Shown here one piece after another: positions 1 through 7,498 of a stretch of 45,290 nucleotides of DNA. Within the stretch, counting starts at the first letter, position 1, and each line of letters opens with the position of its first letter. Position numbers and translations under genes: made by a program. Origin of the DNA: a virus; IMG/VR virus record IMGVR_UViG_3300042882_001578, positions 1-45,290 of that record. One strand, 5' to 3'. The notes under the pieces were generated by a model, which was given only the letters and a program-made list of their open reading frames with translations, searched no databases and had not been told where the DNA came from.

Positions 1-22
1 TATATGGTTATGCGGGGCAGTC

Positions 23-51
23 ATAATACACTGACTGATGATTTGACTTAA
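23..51 (-). promoter_or_regulatory. weak candidate promoter (minus strand)
   Basis: Reading the minus strand there is TTAAGT, a 17-nt spacer and TATTAT, a weak sigma70-like pair. If the window ends join as a circle, it would sit just upstream of the 53-codon gene and the DNA polymerase at the right end. The -35 matches only 3 of 6 consensus bases, so this is tentative. Confidence 0.2.
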
Positions 52-97
52 TTTTCTGAAACTTAATAGGGACATATTAGTCATACTCTTCTAAAGG

Positions 98-117
98 AGC
101 CCGGAGTTACCCGGGCT
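98..117 (-). terminator. hairpin at end of the minus-strand replication operon
   Basis: AGCCCGG and CCGGGCT form a perfect 7-bp GC-rich stem with a 6-nt loop. It lies 15 bases past the stop codon of the DUF669-type gene (132-845, minus). On the minus strand only a short T run follows (CCTTTAG), so it may be a weak terminator or an mRNA-stabilising 3' hairpin rather than a strong stop. Confidence 0.5.
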
Positions 118-131
118 TAGGTTAGGTTAGA

Positions 132-845
132 TTAACGCTGCCAAGGTGGTACTTCAGAACCAGCTTGAGGTGCCGCCTGTTGAACGGGGGCCTGCTGTAC
201 CGGGGCGGTTTGTTGAACCGGTGGTTGTTGCCAAGGTTGCTGTATTGGGGCTTGCTGGGCCGGTTGTTGCCAAGGTTGCTGTATTGGGGCTGCTTGTTGA
301 GCTGGAGCCTGCTGCCAAGGTTGCTGCACCGGCCCAGGATTGGTATCAGGGCCAGACTTGCTAGCATAATCACCCGCGTTATAAACAGGTGGTGGAGCTA
401 CTGGTGGTGGAGCTACTTGGGTGGTTTGTTGATTACCTGCTGCCCGGTATCCATCGATTTCATTTGAGGCTTCATAGTTTTTACCGTCAGCCCCAACACC
501 TGCTGCACGTAGTTTAACTTTTGCTTCTAAAGGTTTGTTATGTAATTGACTACTATCCTGAACCTGGATAACATTAACAGCGTGGCAAATGGCGGACAGG
601 GTACGATAACCGATTTCAACTGCTACTGGATTTTTGTTTTGCAGATTGATCCGGTCATATAAAGACGCTTTGGCAAACTCCGCTGGAGCTAACACCTCGT
701 ATTCTGTTTCCAAATATGATCCGGAACCATCCTTAGTTGGTTTCACTTCAGATTTCACCATTACCACGGTGTACCACCCGGCTGGGATTGCTTCCCGCGG
801 GGCGGCTGGGGCTACATCTGCTGCGTTAAAATTTAATAATGCCAT
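132..845 (-). CDS. DUF669-type ssDNA-binding protein with Q/P-rich tail
   Basis: 237 aa. Residues 1-135 resemble the phage DUF669 family, regarded as single-strand DNA-binding proteins that work with phage recombinases: an ALLNFNAADV start, a GWYTVVMVKSEVKPT strand and the SLYDRINLQN region. From about residue 140 the protein is a disordered tail of repeated QQPWQQ(A/P)PAQQ units, ending VPPWQR. Host SSB tails are also disordered and end in a short conserved partner-binding tip, so the tail may recruit partners; that is inference. The start is supported by AGGAG six bases upstream. It is the last gene of the minus-strand operon and sits directly after a RecA/Sak4-like ATPase, which fits a recombination pair. 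Confidence 0.72.
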   Translation of the reverse strand: MALLNFNAADVAPAAPREAIPAGWYTVVMVKSEVKPTKDGSGSYLETEYEVLAPAEFAKASLYDRINLQNKNPVAVEIGYRTLSAICHAVNVIQVQDSSQLHNKPLEAKVKLRAAGVGADGKNYEASNEIDGYRAAGNQQTTQVAPPPVAPPPVYNAGDYASKSGPDTNPGPVQQPWQQAPAQQAAPIQQPWQQPAQQAPIQQPWQQPPVQQTAPVQQAPVQQAAPQAGSEVPPWQR

Positions 846-854
846 GGAATACTC

Positions 855-1682
855 CTAATCTCTGTTAAAAAAATCTAATCCGCAAGACTGGTGGATAGCA
901 TTAGCTACATAGTTCCATCCTTGCGTTTTTGGTAAAGAAAGTTCACCGGTCAAACCATACCGGTTTCCTGCTACATATCCTGGAGTCCGTTCAAAACCGA
1001 TCATTCGACCTTTATTGGCGGACACCGCTTTGTTGATTGTTTTCCCCTCTGTTACGTAGATTGGTTCATAAATGAAGCCCACCAAATCTGCCCACTGGGT
1101 AGTCATTTCCCGCTTCCCATAGGCTTTTTGATTTTTTGGACTATGTAATAATAAATCATAACAATCGTACTCACCAGCGGTTGGATCGACTACTTTAGAG
1201 GCGAATACGTGGCTGGTTAGAATTATGTTGATCCCTTGCAAAGCCAACCAATCGCACCGCTGCAAGAACCCATGGTAAAGTTCATTGGCATACTGATAAG
1301 CTTTACCATATCCACCTAAAGCCGCTTCCATGGTTAAAGCCTTGGCATTACCCTTCGCGTAAACTGGATCCTTTCGTAGAACATCATCATGGATTAACCG
1401 CTCCAAGGCGGTAGCGCTATCGAAGGCCAATGTTTGATAAGCAAAGGTTCTCGCCGCAACGGCTTGACAGATTTCATCTAATAATAGAATGACATCTGAC
1501 CAAGCTTCTAACATCGGTGTCTTGTTGACAGATACCCCGCCGAAGCCTTGCTCCAAGGGAACTAGTAGAACCCGAGGAGCTGTACAAGCTAGGGTGGTTT
1601 TCCCGATTTTCTCCACCCCTGCCAAAACCGCCCGGATACCGGATGGTGTGGAGGAATGGTTTACTCTTGCCAAAATACTCAT
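855..1682 (-). CDS. Sak4-like RecA-family ATPase (AAA, single-strand annealing/recombination)
   Basis: 275 aa. Residues 22-30 form a Walker A loop (GVEKIGKTT) at the very N-terminus, followed by VLLVPLEQGFGGV and, near residue 83, a hydrophobic strand ending in LAFDSATALE, a Walker B-like segment. This layout is typical of phage Sak4/RadA-like ATPases that load on SSB-coated DNA and promote annealing or recombination-dependent replication. It acts in the cytoplasm. It lies between thymidylate synthase and the DUF669-type ssDNA-binding gene with only a few bases on each side, so co-transcription is clear. The start is preceded by AGGA. The family call is confident, the exact role less so. Confidence 0.72.
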   Translation of the reverse strand: MSILARVNHSSTPSGIRAVLAGVEKIGKTTLACTAPRVLLVPLEQGFGGVSVNKTPMLEAWSDVILLLDEICQAVAARTFAYQTLAFDSATALERLIHDDVLRKDPVYAKGNAKALTMEAALGGYGKAYQYANELYHGFLQRCDWLALQGINIILTSHVFASKVVDPTAGEYDCYDLLLHSPKNQKAYGKREMTTQWADLVGFIYEPIYVTEGKTINKAVSANKGRMIGFERTPGYVAGNRYGLTGELSLPKTQGWNYVANAIHQSCGLDFFNRD

Positions 1683-1690
1683 TTGAGTTC

Positions 1691-2533
1691 CTATAATAAG
1701 GTCGGCCGGATAGAACTGGCCGGAGCCGGAATCTCTCCAACCAAAGTGAAATCAGAGGCTAAAAAGGCTTCAGAAGTCGGAGTGTATTGTAGTTCGATTG
1801 GTGCAAACCCGCCGGATAATTGCTCACTTAAAATAGCATCTACCACGGTTTGATGAGTAGGTTCCCGGTAAATATGAGCATCCCCAAAATCCCATAGCAT
1901 TGAACCAACTCTTAGTCCTGCATGGTGAGCAAACCACATGAGCATAGCCCAGCTTTGTATCCAGTTATGCGGTACTCCTAATAGCATATCTGCGGAACGT
2001 TGATAAGTCCGCATGTGTAAAGAACCATTGGAAACAAAGAATTGGGTTAAAGTATTGTGGCAGCAGGTTGGAGTGTTCAAATTTTGGTTGATCTCCGTGA
2101 TGTTGGCCATATCATATGGATTCCAGGAAGTCAGTATAATCCGCCGGCTGTTTGGGTTATGTTTTAAAGCCATCTGAATAAACCCAATTTGATCATACAA
2201 TTTGGGCGTACCCTCTGTATTGACTCCAGCAAATCGGCGAAATTGATCACCATACCCAGCCCACAGATTACCTTCTGGAGAAAGCTGACCTTGCCACCAA
2301 TCCAACAATTCATCCGGGCATTTTGAGTCACCAGAAAGAAACCATTCCATTTCTCGAAGGGCTTTTTTCCAAGCTATCTTCCGGGAGGTTATGAAAGGGG
2401 TCTTGGTAAATTTTATAGTCTCCAAATCAAACACCCTGTAGGTATCGGCGTTTCGAGTAGTTACCAATTCACCATGCCGCATTATTGTTTTCAAATAACT
2501 TCGATAGACTATATCCGCTGGAGTTCTATTCAT
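1691..2533 (-). CDS. thyA: thymidylate synthase (ThyA type)
   Basis: 280 aa, close to the usual size of ThyA enzymes. It makes dTMP from dUMP using methylene-tetrahydrofolate. Visible motifs: DWWQGQLSPEGNLWAGYGDQ (folate/active-site region); the nucleophile in TPTCCHN (Cys158 next to His159); RSAD (phosphate-binding Arg-Ser and Asp); GVPHN; and FGDAHIY. The Asn of the usual PFN motif is kept, which argues for dUMP methylation rather than dCMP hydroxymethylation, although Phe is replaced by His. The ATG overlaps the upstream stop (ATGA), and AAGGAG lies inside the end of the upstream gene, so translation is coupled. Confidence 0.9.
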   Translation of the reverse strand: MNRTPADIVYRSYLKTIMRHGELVTTRNADTYRVFDLETIKFTKTPFITSRKIAWKKALREMEWFLSGDSKCPDELLDWWQGQLSPEGNLWAGYGDQFRRFAGVNTEGTPKLYDQIGFIQMALKHNPNSRRIILTSWNPYDMANITEINQNLNTPTCCHNTLTQFFVSNGSLHMRTYQRSADMLLGVPHNWIQSWAMLMWFAHHAGLRVGSMLWDFGDAHIYREPTHQTVVDAILSEQLSGGFAPIELQYTPTSEAFLASDFTLVGEIPAPASSIRPTLL

Positions 2534-2853
2534 TTTGGTAACTCCTTCAAAAGTTGCTGTTTCCGCCGGTTTGTGTAATAAAGGATCTTATTGAGTTCTC
2601 GCAATTCAGAACCACCCGGTTTGGTGACCCTGGCATCAAAAGCATAGGTCGCCTTCATGACTTCATGTTGCCATGGTTTCATATCCTTAGCTTCAATCAA
2701 ATCATTTAAAGTTTGTGGAAACAGGGCTCGGATGGCTTCCGCCAGGTCAATGAAATCTTTACCGTTCCAAGTATTCAAGAGTTTTGTTATCTCGGATAAT
2801 TCAGGGCTTGGTATAGCATAATAATCTGTTGAACCGCCGTTGTTTTTATCCAT
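2530..2853 (-). CDS. conserved phage protein, DUF3310-like
   Basis: 107 aa from the ATG at 2853. A GTG at 2865 would add four residues. The ATG sits inside the upstream stop region (AATGGATAA), the usual coupled arrangement. The middle and end (DLIEAKDMKPWQHEVMKATY, then ELRELNKILYYTNRRKQQL) recall the DUF3310 pattern found in many phage early genes, where a DLIEAKG...KA.YR block is followed by a DL.KI.YY.NR helix. Its function is not established. It sits in the nucleotide/recombination operon just before thymidylate synthase. Confidence 0.6.
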   Translation of the reverse strand: MDKNNGGSTDYYAIPSPELSEITKLLNTWNGKDFIDLAEAIRALFPQTLNDLIEAKDMKPWQHEVMKATYAFDARVTKPGGSELRELNKILYYTNRRKQQLLKELPK

Positions 2854-3292
2854 TCGCTTCACCAATAGGGGCTGGAGGTGGTACCATTTCCAAAGTCGGG
2901 GTTCCCGGCTTTATGGTTAAGCATTGGTCGAAAATCTTAATGGCCTCCTTATTTAGGTTTTGAAGACTTTTGTATTCCTTAATAGCCAGAGTCGGTTTGT
3001 AGGTAACCAAAGCGTCCGTGTTTGGAACCTGCTGTTCCCGCAAGGTGGCCAAAATAGTTGGCAGGGTCACTTGATTGATCTTACGCTCAATTTTAATGGT
3101 AGCCTTAACCTTCCATCCACCACCGTTTGGAAGTGGGATAGATTGAGCTCCTTCAATTTTGGTATTGAAGAATGCTTCCACCAACTCTTTTCGCAAGGTT
3201 ATCTCTTGCTCAATAATTGGTTTAAAGCCTTCTATTTGCTGGGTAAGGTTATACCATGCCTCCAGCTTTTTTAGTTTTTCGATCTCATCCAT
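2846..3292 (-). CDS. conserved phage hypothetical protein, first gene of minus operon
   Basis: 148 aa. It begins with a charged helical stretch (DEIEKLKKLEAWYNLTQQ) and has a central PNGGGWKVKATIKIERKIN segment that reads as a beta-hairpin, then more helix and a proline-rich end. I recognise the overall layout from short proteins in many podo- and myophage replication clusters, but no function is known to me. GGAG six bases before the ATG gives a good ribosome site. It is the first gene downstream of the minus-strand promoter at 3323-3350. Confidence 0.65.
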   Translation of the reverse strand: MDEIEKLKKLEAWYNLTQQIEGFKPIIEQEITLRKELVEAFFNTKIEGAQSIPLPNGGGWKVKATIKIERKINQVTLPTILATLREQQVPNTDALVTYKPTLAIKEYKSLQNLNKEAIKIFDQCLTIKPGTPTLEMVPPPAPIGEANG

Positions 3293-3322
3293 TGGATTCT
3301 CCGGTTAGTTAAACAGGACTTT

Positions 3323-3350
3323 ATTATAAGTGGAAAACTGGGAAAGTAAA
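3323..3350 (-). promoter_or_regulatory. sigma70-type promoter for the minus-strand replication operon
   Basis: On the minus strand: TTTACT, a 16-nt spacer and a perfect TATAAT. Transcription would start about 3316, leaving a short leader before the ATG at 3292. GTTAGTT-type repeats lie on both sides (3303-3310 and 3352-3358), positions suited to repression. Confidence 0.6.
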
Positions 3351-3381
3351 CAACTAACTTGATCCTATTAACAGAAAAAGG

Positions 3382-3410
3382 TAGATAGAATAAAGTGATT
3401 CCTTTATATT
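3382..3410 (+). promoter_or_regulatory. candidate promoter for HTH gene and primase-helicase
   Basis: TAGATA (4 of 6 to TTGACA), a 17-nt spacer and TATATT (5 of 6 to TATAAT). The predicted start, near 3417, is just upstream of the AACTAACC copy at 3423-3430 and the small regulator gene. It is back-to-back with the minus-strand promoter. Confidence 0.4.
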
Positions 3411-3480
3411 ATAGGCTCCTTAAACTAACCGAGATTTCACTATGGGAATAGAAAGCTGTTTCGACCAACCTGGTTCTTTG

Positions 3481-3651
3481 ATGACGAAGACTATTGATTT
3501 ATTAAAGGAGGCCGACCTGATGATTTTATACCGGGATACCGGGATACCTTTTTACTGGCTCCGGACTCTAGCCCAAGGGCGTTATAAAAACCCATCGGTA
3601 AACAGGGTGCAATTTGTATATGAAACATTGACAAAAACCAAGCTTATCTAA
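3481..3651 (+). CDS. small Cro-like HTH protein
   Basis: 56 aa from the ATG at 3481. The segment LLKEADLMILYRDTGIPFYW followed by LRTLAQGRYKNPSVNRVQFVYE reads as a compact helix-turn-helix of the kind seen in short phage Cro-like regulators. The start is uncertain. An in-frame ATG at 3442 gives 69 aa but has no ribosome site. The ATG at 3520 has the best one (AAAGGAGG, 8-nt spacer) but would delete the first helix and leave 43 aa. I chose 3481 because relatives normally keep the LLKEADL-type helix. Next to a divergent promoter with three GTTAGTT sites, an autoregulatory role is likely. Confidence 0.6.
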   Translation: MTKTIDLLKEADLMILYRDTGIPFYWLRTLAQGRYKNPSVNRVQFVYETLTKTKLI

Positions 3652-3661
3652 TGGAGCGGTC

Positions 3662-5971
3662 ATGCTCGAAAACATACCGGAAGAACTGAAAGTTCTACCG
3701 CAGTGGGTTATTGCTGGTAGAGATAAGAATTTATACAATCCAAGGAATAAAAAACAAGCAAGTGTAATTGACTCCCGTACATGGGGAACTTTTGAAGAAG
3801 CCAAGGCTAGTGGATCTACGTATATTGGTTTTGTATTAACACCGAAAGATCCATACTGCATTATCGATTTGGACAACAAGGCCTCCAATCCTTGTACCCC
3901 GGAACAATGGGCCAGACACGTTAAAATTCTGGAAGCTTTTGATAGCTATACAGAATACTCCGCTTCTGGGACCGGCTACCATATTATTATCAAAGGTGAG
4001 GTACCAGCAGGGATACATCGGGATAATGTTGAGGTATACAGCTCTGCCCGGTATATGATTTGTACCGGTAATGTGGTCAGGCAAAAACCGATTCAGGATT
4101 ACCAAGAGTTATTGGATGTTTTGTTCAGTGAGATGAAACCACCAGTCGTTCCATTGGAAGAGACCGGTGATTCGTTGTCTGATCAAGATATTTTTGCCAT
4201 GGCCTCTTCAGCGGTGAATGCCGACAAATTCAATGCTTTATGTAGTGGGGATTTGACAGGGTATCCAAGTCAGTCTGAGGCTGATTTTGCACTTTTGTCC
4301 ATCCTGGCTTTTTATAGCCAATCGAACGAACAGTGCCGCCGTCTATTTAGAATGACTGCTCTCGGCAAACGGATTAAAGCGGTTCGGAATGATACCTATT
4401 TGAATTACGCTCTAGGTAAAATTCGAGCCCAGCAACCGCCTCCAATTGATTTCGAGGAAGCGGCTGCTAATGCGGAGAGATTACTTCTTCAGGATAGAGC
4501 AGGAAATCAGCTCGGTGAGGAGGAGCGGTTCGAACTTAAGAACCAACCTCTCGGCGAGGGCGTAAGGGATGAGATCGAGGTCGTACGACCAAATAACCAT
4601 CAAAGCCAAATCAAACATGAGACACCTCCAGTTAAACAAGGTCCCATTGTACTCCCACCTGGCCTAATTGGACAACTGACGGAGTATTTTTTACATACCG
4701 CCGTACGCCCAGTTCCAGAAATAGCCTTGACTGCGGCTATTGGTTTGATGGCCGGTATTAGCGGTAGAGCCTACAACGTTTCCGGCACCGGCTTAAATCA
4801 GTATTTGATTTTGCTCGCTAGAACTGGTTCTGGAAAAGAAGGTATATTGACTGGGATAGATAGTATTCTATCCGCTGTCCGGCCAACTATACCTATGGCT
4901 ATGCAATTCATGGGGCCAGCCGCCTTCGCCTCCGGTCAAGCTCTGATTAAGGTATTGGATGAGAAACCATGCTTTGTTTCAGTCCTAGGTGAATTTGGTT
5001 TAACCCTCCAAGAAATATCAGATCGTCGAGCCAACAGCGCCCAAGTCATGCTACGTAAAGTTCTTCTGGACCTATATAATAAGTCAGGATGGAACCGAAA
5101 CCTGTATTCATCCACTTATAGTGACAAAGAAAAGAATACCCAAGTGGTACAAGCCCCGAATGTCACCATTCTTGGCGAATCCACCCCGGAGACTTTCTTC
5201 GACGGCCTGGACACCAGCCATATCGCGGAAGGCTTGATTCCTCGCTTTTCTATAATGGAATACACCGGGCCAAGGCCACCACGTAACCTAAATGCCTTTT
5301 GCCCTCCATCTCCAGATTTGATTCAAAAGGTAGCCGATCTCATCGCCATTAGTCTAACCACCCAGAACAATAACCAATGTATCCATGTTCGGTTAGATGC
5401 ACAAAGTCAAGCCCTAATGGATCGGTTTGACGCCCAGGCTGATCAGACCATGAACGGTAGTGAGAATGAAGTGGAGGTCCAGCTTTGGAATCGCGCTCAT
5501 TTAAAAGCCTTGAAACTAGCCGCCCTCCTGGCGGTAGGTATTAATCCCCATCAGCCAATCATTACCCAAGATCAAGCCCAGTGGGCCATTGATTTTTGTT
5601 CTCATGATATTGGAATCATGGTCAAACGATTCTCGTCCGGGGATGTCGGAGCCGGGGATAGCAAGCAGTTCAATGACCTGAAAAGAGTAATCAAGAACTA
5701 CCTAAAACGCCCATTCTCAGAACTCGAAAAGTACGGTGTTTGCAAGGCAATGCATAGCCACAAAATAGTACCTTATGTATACCTAATCAGGACTACGGCC
5801 AGTCTGATGAGTTATAGAACGGATAGATTAGGGGCGACTCAAGCACTCAAAAAACAATTGCAAGCGTTGAGTGACTCGGGTTTGATTAATGAGGTACACC
5901 ATAGTGCGATGAGTGAAAAATACGGGAATTCAGGGTTAGCTTATGCTATTGGAAAGGGGTGGAAAACCTGA
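3662..5971 (+). CDS. primase-polymerase/helicase fusion (NrS-1-type PrimPol plus DUF3987-like ATPase)
   Basis: 769 aa. The N-terminal 150 residues match the phage PrimPol-like fold: LPQWVIAG, YIGFVLTPKDPYCIIDLDNK with the metal-binding Asp-x-Asp near residues 69-71, then SYTEYSASGTGYHIIIKGE with the conserved His. A linker of about 150 residues follows. The C-terminal half has a Walker A loop near 386-393 (ARTGSGKEG) and VLGEFGLTLQEI, as in DUF3987 primase-associated ATPases. The protein likely unwinds DNA and lays down primers at the phage fork. GGAG five bases before the ATG supports the start. It follows the HTH gene by 10 bases and precedes the candidate origin. Confidence 0.78.
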   Translation: MLENIPEELKVLPQWVIAGRDKNLYNPRNKKQASVIDSRTWGTFEEAKASGSTYIGFVLTPKDPYCIIDLDNKASNPCTPEQWARHVKILEAFDSYTEYSASGTGYHIIIKGEVPAGIHRDNVEVYSSARYMICTGNVVRQKPIQDYQELLDVLFSEMKPPVVPLEETGDSLSDQDIFAMASSAVNADKFNALCSGDLTGYPSQSEADFALLSILAFYSQSNEQCRRLFRMTALGKRIKAVRNDTYLNYALGKIRAQQPPPIDFEEAAANAERLLLQDRAGNQLGEEERFELKNQPLGEGVRDEIEVVRPNNHQSQIKHETPPVKQGPIVLPPGLIGQLTEYFLHTAVRPVPEIALTAAIGLMAGISGRAYNVSGTGLNQYLILLARTGSGKEGILTGIDSILSAVRPTIPMAMQFMGPAAFASGQALIKVLDEKPCFVSVLGEFGLTLQEISDRRANSAQVMLRKVLLDLYNKSGWNRNLYSSTYSDKEKNTQVVQAPNVTILGESTPETFFDGLDTSHIAEGLIPRFSIMEYTGPRPPRNLNAFCPPSPDLIQKVADLIAISLTTQNNNQCIHVRLDAQSQALMDRFDAQADQTMNGSENEVEVQLWNRAHLKALKLAALLAVGINPHQPIITQDQAQWAIDFCSHDIGIMVKRFSSGDVGAGDSKQFNDLKRVIKNYLKRPFSELEKYGVCKAMHSHKIVPYVYLIRTTASLMSYRTDRLGATQALKKQLQALSDSGLINEVHHSAMSEKYGNSGLAYAIGKGWKT

Positions 5972-6384
5972 TTATTGAATGTTTTCATATAGTTATGGTT
6001 ACTCAAAAATATTGGTGATTTAAAAAATATTAATGATATCAATAAGATATAAAGATGAGTCATGTGGGTGTTTGTAAAATTTAATGCCTTGTTATTGAGA
6101 TTCCTTATTAAAATCAACAAGTTATAGAAATTTAAGCTGTTAAGGAAATATTAATAAATTACAGGGGTAAATGAGTAATGAGTAATGAGTAATGAGTAAT
6201 GAGTAATATACATTTTATTATTATTATATTTTATTAACAATTAAATAATATATATATCTATATGAAAAATAAGGAGAAACTAGCTTGTGTAAGAGTTTAT
6301 TCGGGGTTATTGGGTTAGTTAGGCCTCCCACATCCCTTGGTGGCTATGGGTTCTTAAAGAAAATGTTCAATTATTGGGTGAAAT
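5972..6384. other. AT-rich noncoding region, candidate replication origin
   Basis: 413 bases with no credible gene. The sequence is very AT-rich, with long runs such as TTATTATTATATTTTATTAA and ATATATATATCTATAT, a short tandem array at 6173-6207, and one further GGTTAGTT (6313-6320) like those at 3303-3430. It lies directly after the primase-helicase. Repeats beside an AT-rich unwinding stretch resemble phage origins; this is inference. Confidence 0.4.
6173..6207 (+). repeat. five tandem copies of GAGTAAT
   Basis: Five perfect head-to-tail 7-bp units (35 bp), immediately followed by an AT-rich tract. The heptamer also reads as ATGAGTA, so it creates several nested start/stop pairs (ATG AGT AAT GAG TAA) that cannot make a useful protein. 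It could be an iteron-like binding array or a polymerase-slippage expansion. Confidence 0.8.
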
Positions 6385-6807
6385 ATGAGTAGAATGAGTA
6401 AGACAAAAGGGGCAAACGGCGAACGAGAAGTAGCGAAATTGATTCAACCCATTGTGGACAAAGTGTACGCGGAGAAGGGACTCCCGAGTCCAGCTATCCA
6501 GAGGAACTTGACTCAGACTCGAGGTGGTGGTTTTGATTTGGATGGATTGGATTGGATAGCGATTGAAGTCAAGCGATGTGAGCAGTTGCAAGTGAATAAG
6601 TGGTGGGAACAAGCCGTCCGCCAAGCTGGTAAGAGTAGAGTGCCAATTTTGATCTATCGACAGAATAGAATGAGATGGTCGGTTTTCATGAGAGTGAGAC
6701 TAAAAACAGGGGATGGCTTGGGCTATTTGACCCGCGGAGAAGTCTCACTCGAAGCCTTCCTTTTCTGGCTGGAAAAAAGGTTGAGGCATGAACTAGGAAA
6801 GGGTTGA
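6385..6807 (+). CDS. PD-(D/E)XK nuclease, Holliday-junction-resolvase-like
   Basis: 140 aa. The pattern KGANGEREVAKLIQP, RNLTQTRGGGFDLDGLDWIAIEVKRCEQL, then VNKWWEQAVRQA is the RecB/archaeal-resolvase-like fold used by short phage resolvases. Glu of NGERE, Asp of GFDLDGLD and Glu-x-Lys of IEVKR are the expected metal and catalytic residues. It would cut branched DNA made during recombination-dependent replication. A second ATG three codons in (6394) is possible. The end of the gene overlaps a strong promoter for the small-gene ladder. The fold is convincing; the substrate is inferred. Confidence 0.7.
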   Translation: MSRMSKTKGANGEREVAKLIQPIVDKVYAEKGLPSPAIQRNLTQTRGGGFDLDGLDWIAIEVKRCEQLQVNKWWEQAVRQAGKSRVPILIYRQNRMRWSVFMRVRLKTGDGLGYLTRGEVSLEAFLFWLEKRLRHELGKG

Positions 6808-6831
6808 CCTTGAATCAAATCTCAGTATAAT
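6804..6831 (+). promoter_or_regulatory. strong sigma70 promoter for the small-gene ladder
   Basis: TTGACC (5 of 6), a 16-nt spacer and a perfect TATAAT. The -35 overlaps the stop codon of the resolvase-like gene. The start would be near 6838, giving a leader of about 20 bases to the GGAGGA ribosome site of the gene at 6859. Confidence 0.72.
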
Positions 6832-6858
6832 GGATTCATGTTTTGGAGGAATGAGTAA

Positions 6859-7098
6859 ATGAGTATTCAAGAGGATCTTAGATGGGCAGGGGAGTCAGGG
6901 GAGTTCGCCAACGCGGCGGAACTACTCCGGTACGTGGCTGCTATCAATCCTCTAGTAACCAGAAAGCAGTTTATCACGGCCTGTTCCGATTCAGGATACA
7001 GATCTAACACCGCTGCCAATCGGTTCCGCGAATCCCGTTTATGTAGCCTGGAGTTTGAACCTCTCCTAAGCATTACACCAGATGGATGTCTGGTATGA
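6859..7098 (+). CDS. hypothetical small protein
   Basis: 79 aa, function not recognised. The segment NAAELLRYVAAINPLVTRKQF continuing to a DSGYRSNTAANRFRESR stretch is helical and basic and could be a small DNA-binding fold. It is the first gene after the strong promoter at 6804-6831. GGAGGA lies eight bases before this ATG; an earlier ATG at 6851 makes only a 3-codon peptide overlapping this start. Confidence 0.65.
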   Translation: MSIQEDLRWAGESGEFANAAELLRYVAAINPLVTRKQFITACSDSGYRSNTAANRFRESRLCSLEFEPLLSITPDGCLV

Positions 7099-7346
7099 CG
7101 TACGTTAAGAACCGTGATGGTGTATTGGTCCAAATCCTTCGTTTATTGGAAGAGTCGAACGGTACCATGACTAAACCAGAACTTCGAAGCGCTTTATGTT
7201 ATAACAAACCTTTTCATAAACCAAACACTTTGATAAAAGGATTGGCTACTATGAGTTATTTGAACTTAGTTTCAATAAGAAACATACATGTGGAAATACT
7301 ACCGGGCGGGAAGGCTTTCCTAGCTTCTGCTAAGGAGGAAAAATGA
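7095..7346 (+). CDS. small winged-helix-like protein
   Basis: 83 aa. The ATG at 7095 overlaps the previous stop (ATGA), preferred over the in-frame ATG at 7086. Residues roughly 12-65 (ILRLLEESNGTMTKPELRSA, then a polar turn, then IKGLATMSYLNLVSIRN) read as a winged helix with a C-terminal hairpin (VEILPGGKAFL). This suggests a small transcription regulator, but no family is recognised. Confidence 0.55.
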   Translation: MTYVKNRDGVLVQILRLLEESNGTMTKPELRSALCYNKPFHKPNTLIKGLATMSYLNLVSIRNIHVEILPGGKAFLASAKEEK

Positions 7347-7498
7347 GAAAACAAAAACTACGGATGCATACTTACCGGGAACCTTATGTTTATGCAACAG
7401 AGGTGATTGTAAATAAGATGCGGGTGGCATTCCGTCATCCAGAACGGTTGACTAGTATGCGGATGGGCTCCGCTTTTGCTTGGGAGCAGATGAAATGA
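7343..7498 (+). CDS. small basic hypothetical protein
   Basis: 51 aa, rich in Arg, Lys and Met (starts MRKQKLRMHTYREPYVYATE, ends AWEQMK). It overlaps its neighbours by ATGA on both sides, with AAGGAGG just before the start, so it is probably translated. Function is not recognised. Confidence 0.5.
   Translation: MRKQKLRMHTYREPYVYATEVIVNKMRVAFRHPERLTSMRMGSAFAWEQMK

Larger units (their letters stand above)
3303..3430. promoter_or_regulatory. operator-like GTTAGTT sites in the divergent control region
   Basis: Three copies of the same heptamer: GGTTAGTT at 3303-3310 and its reverse complement at 3352-3358 (AACTAAC) and 3423-3430 (AACTAACC). One lies downstream of the minus promoter's start point, one next to its -35 box and one downstream of the plus promoter. 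The adjacent small HTH protein is the natural candidate to bind them. That link is inference from position. Confidence 0.4.

Noticed and set aside
146-467. Two plus-strand ORFs of 72 and 100 codons
   Set aside because: Antisense to the Q/P repeats of the DUF669-type gene; leucine/valine-rich products are the mirror of CAA/CCA codons.
1691-2533. dCMP hydroxymethylase instead of thymidylate synthase
   Set aside because: The Asn of the (V)P-H-N motif that reads dUMP is kept; hydroxymethylases for dCMP carry Asp there.
6173-6207. GAGTAAT array as a CRISPR or coding repeat
   Set aside because: Units are 7 bp with no spacers, and every frame meets a stop within five codons.
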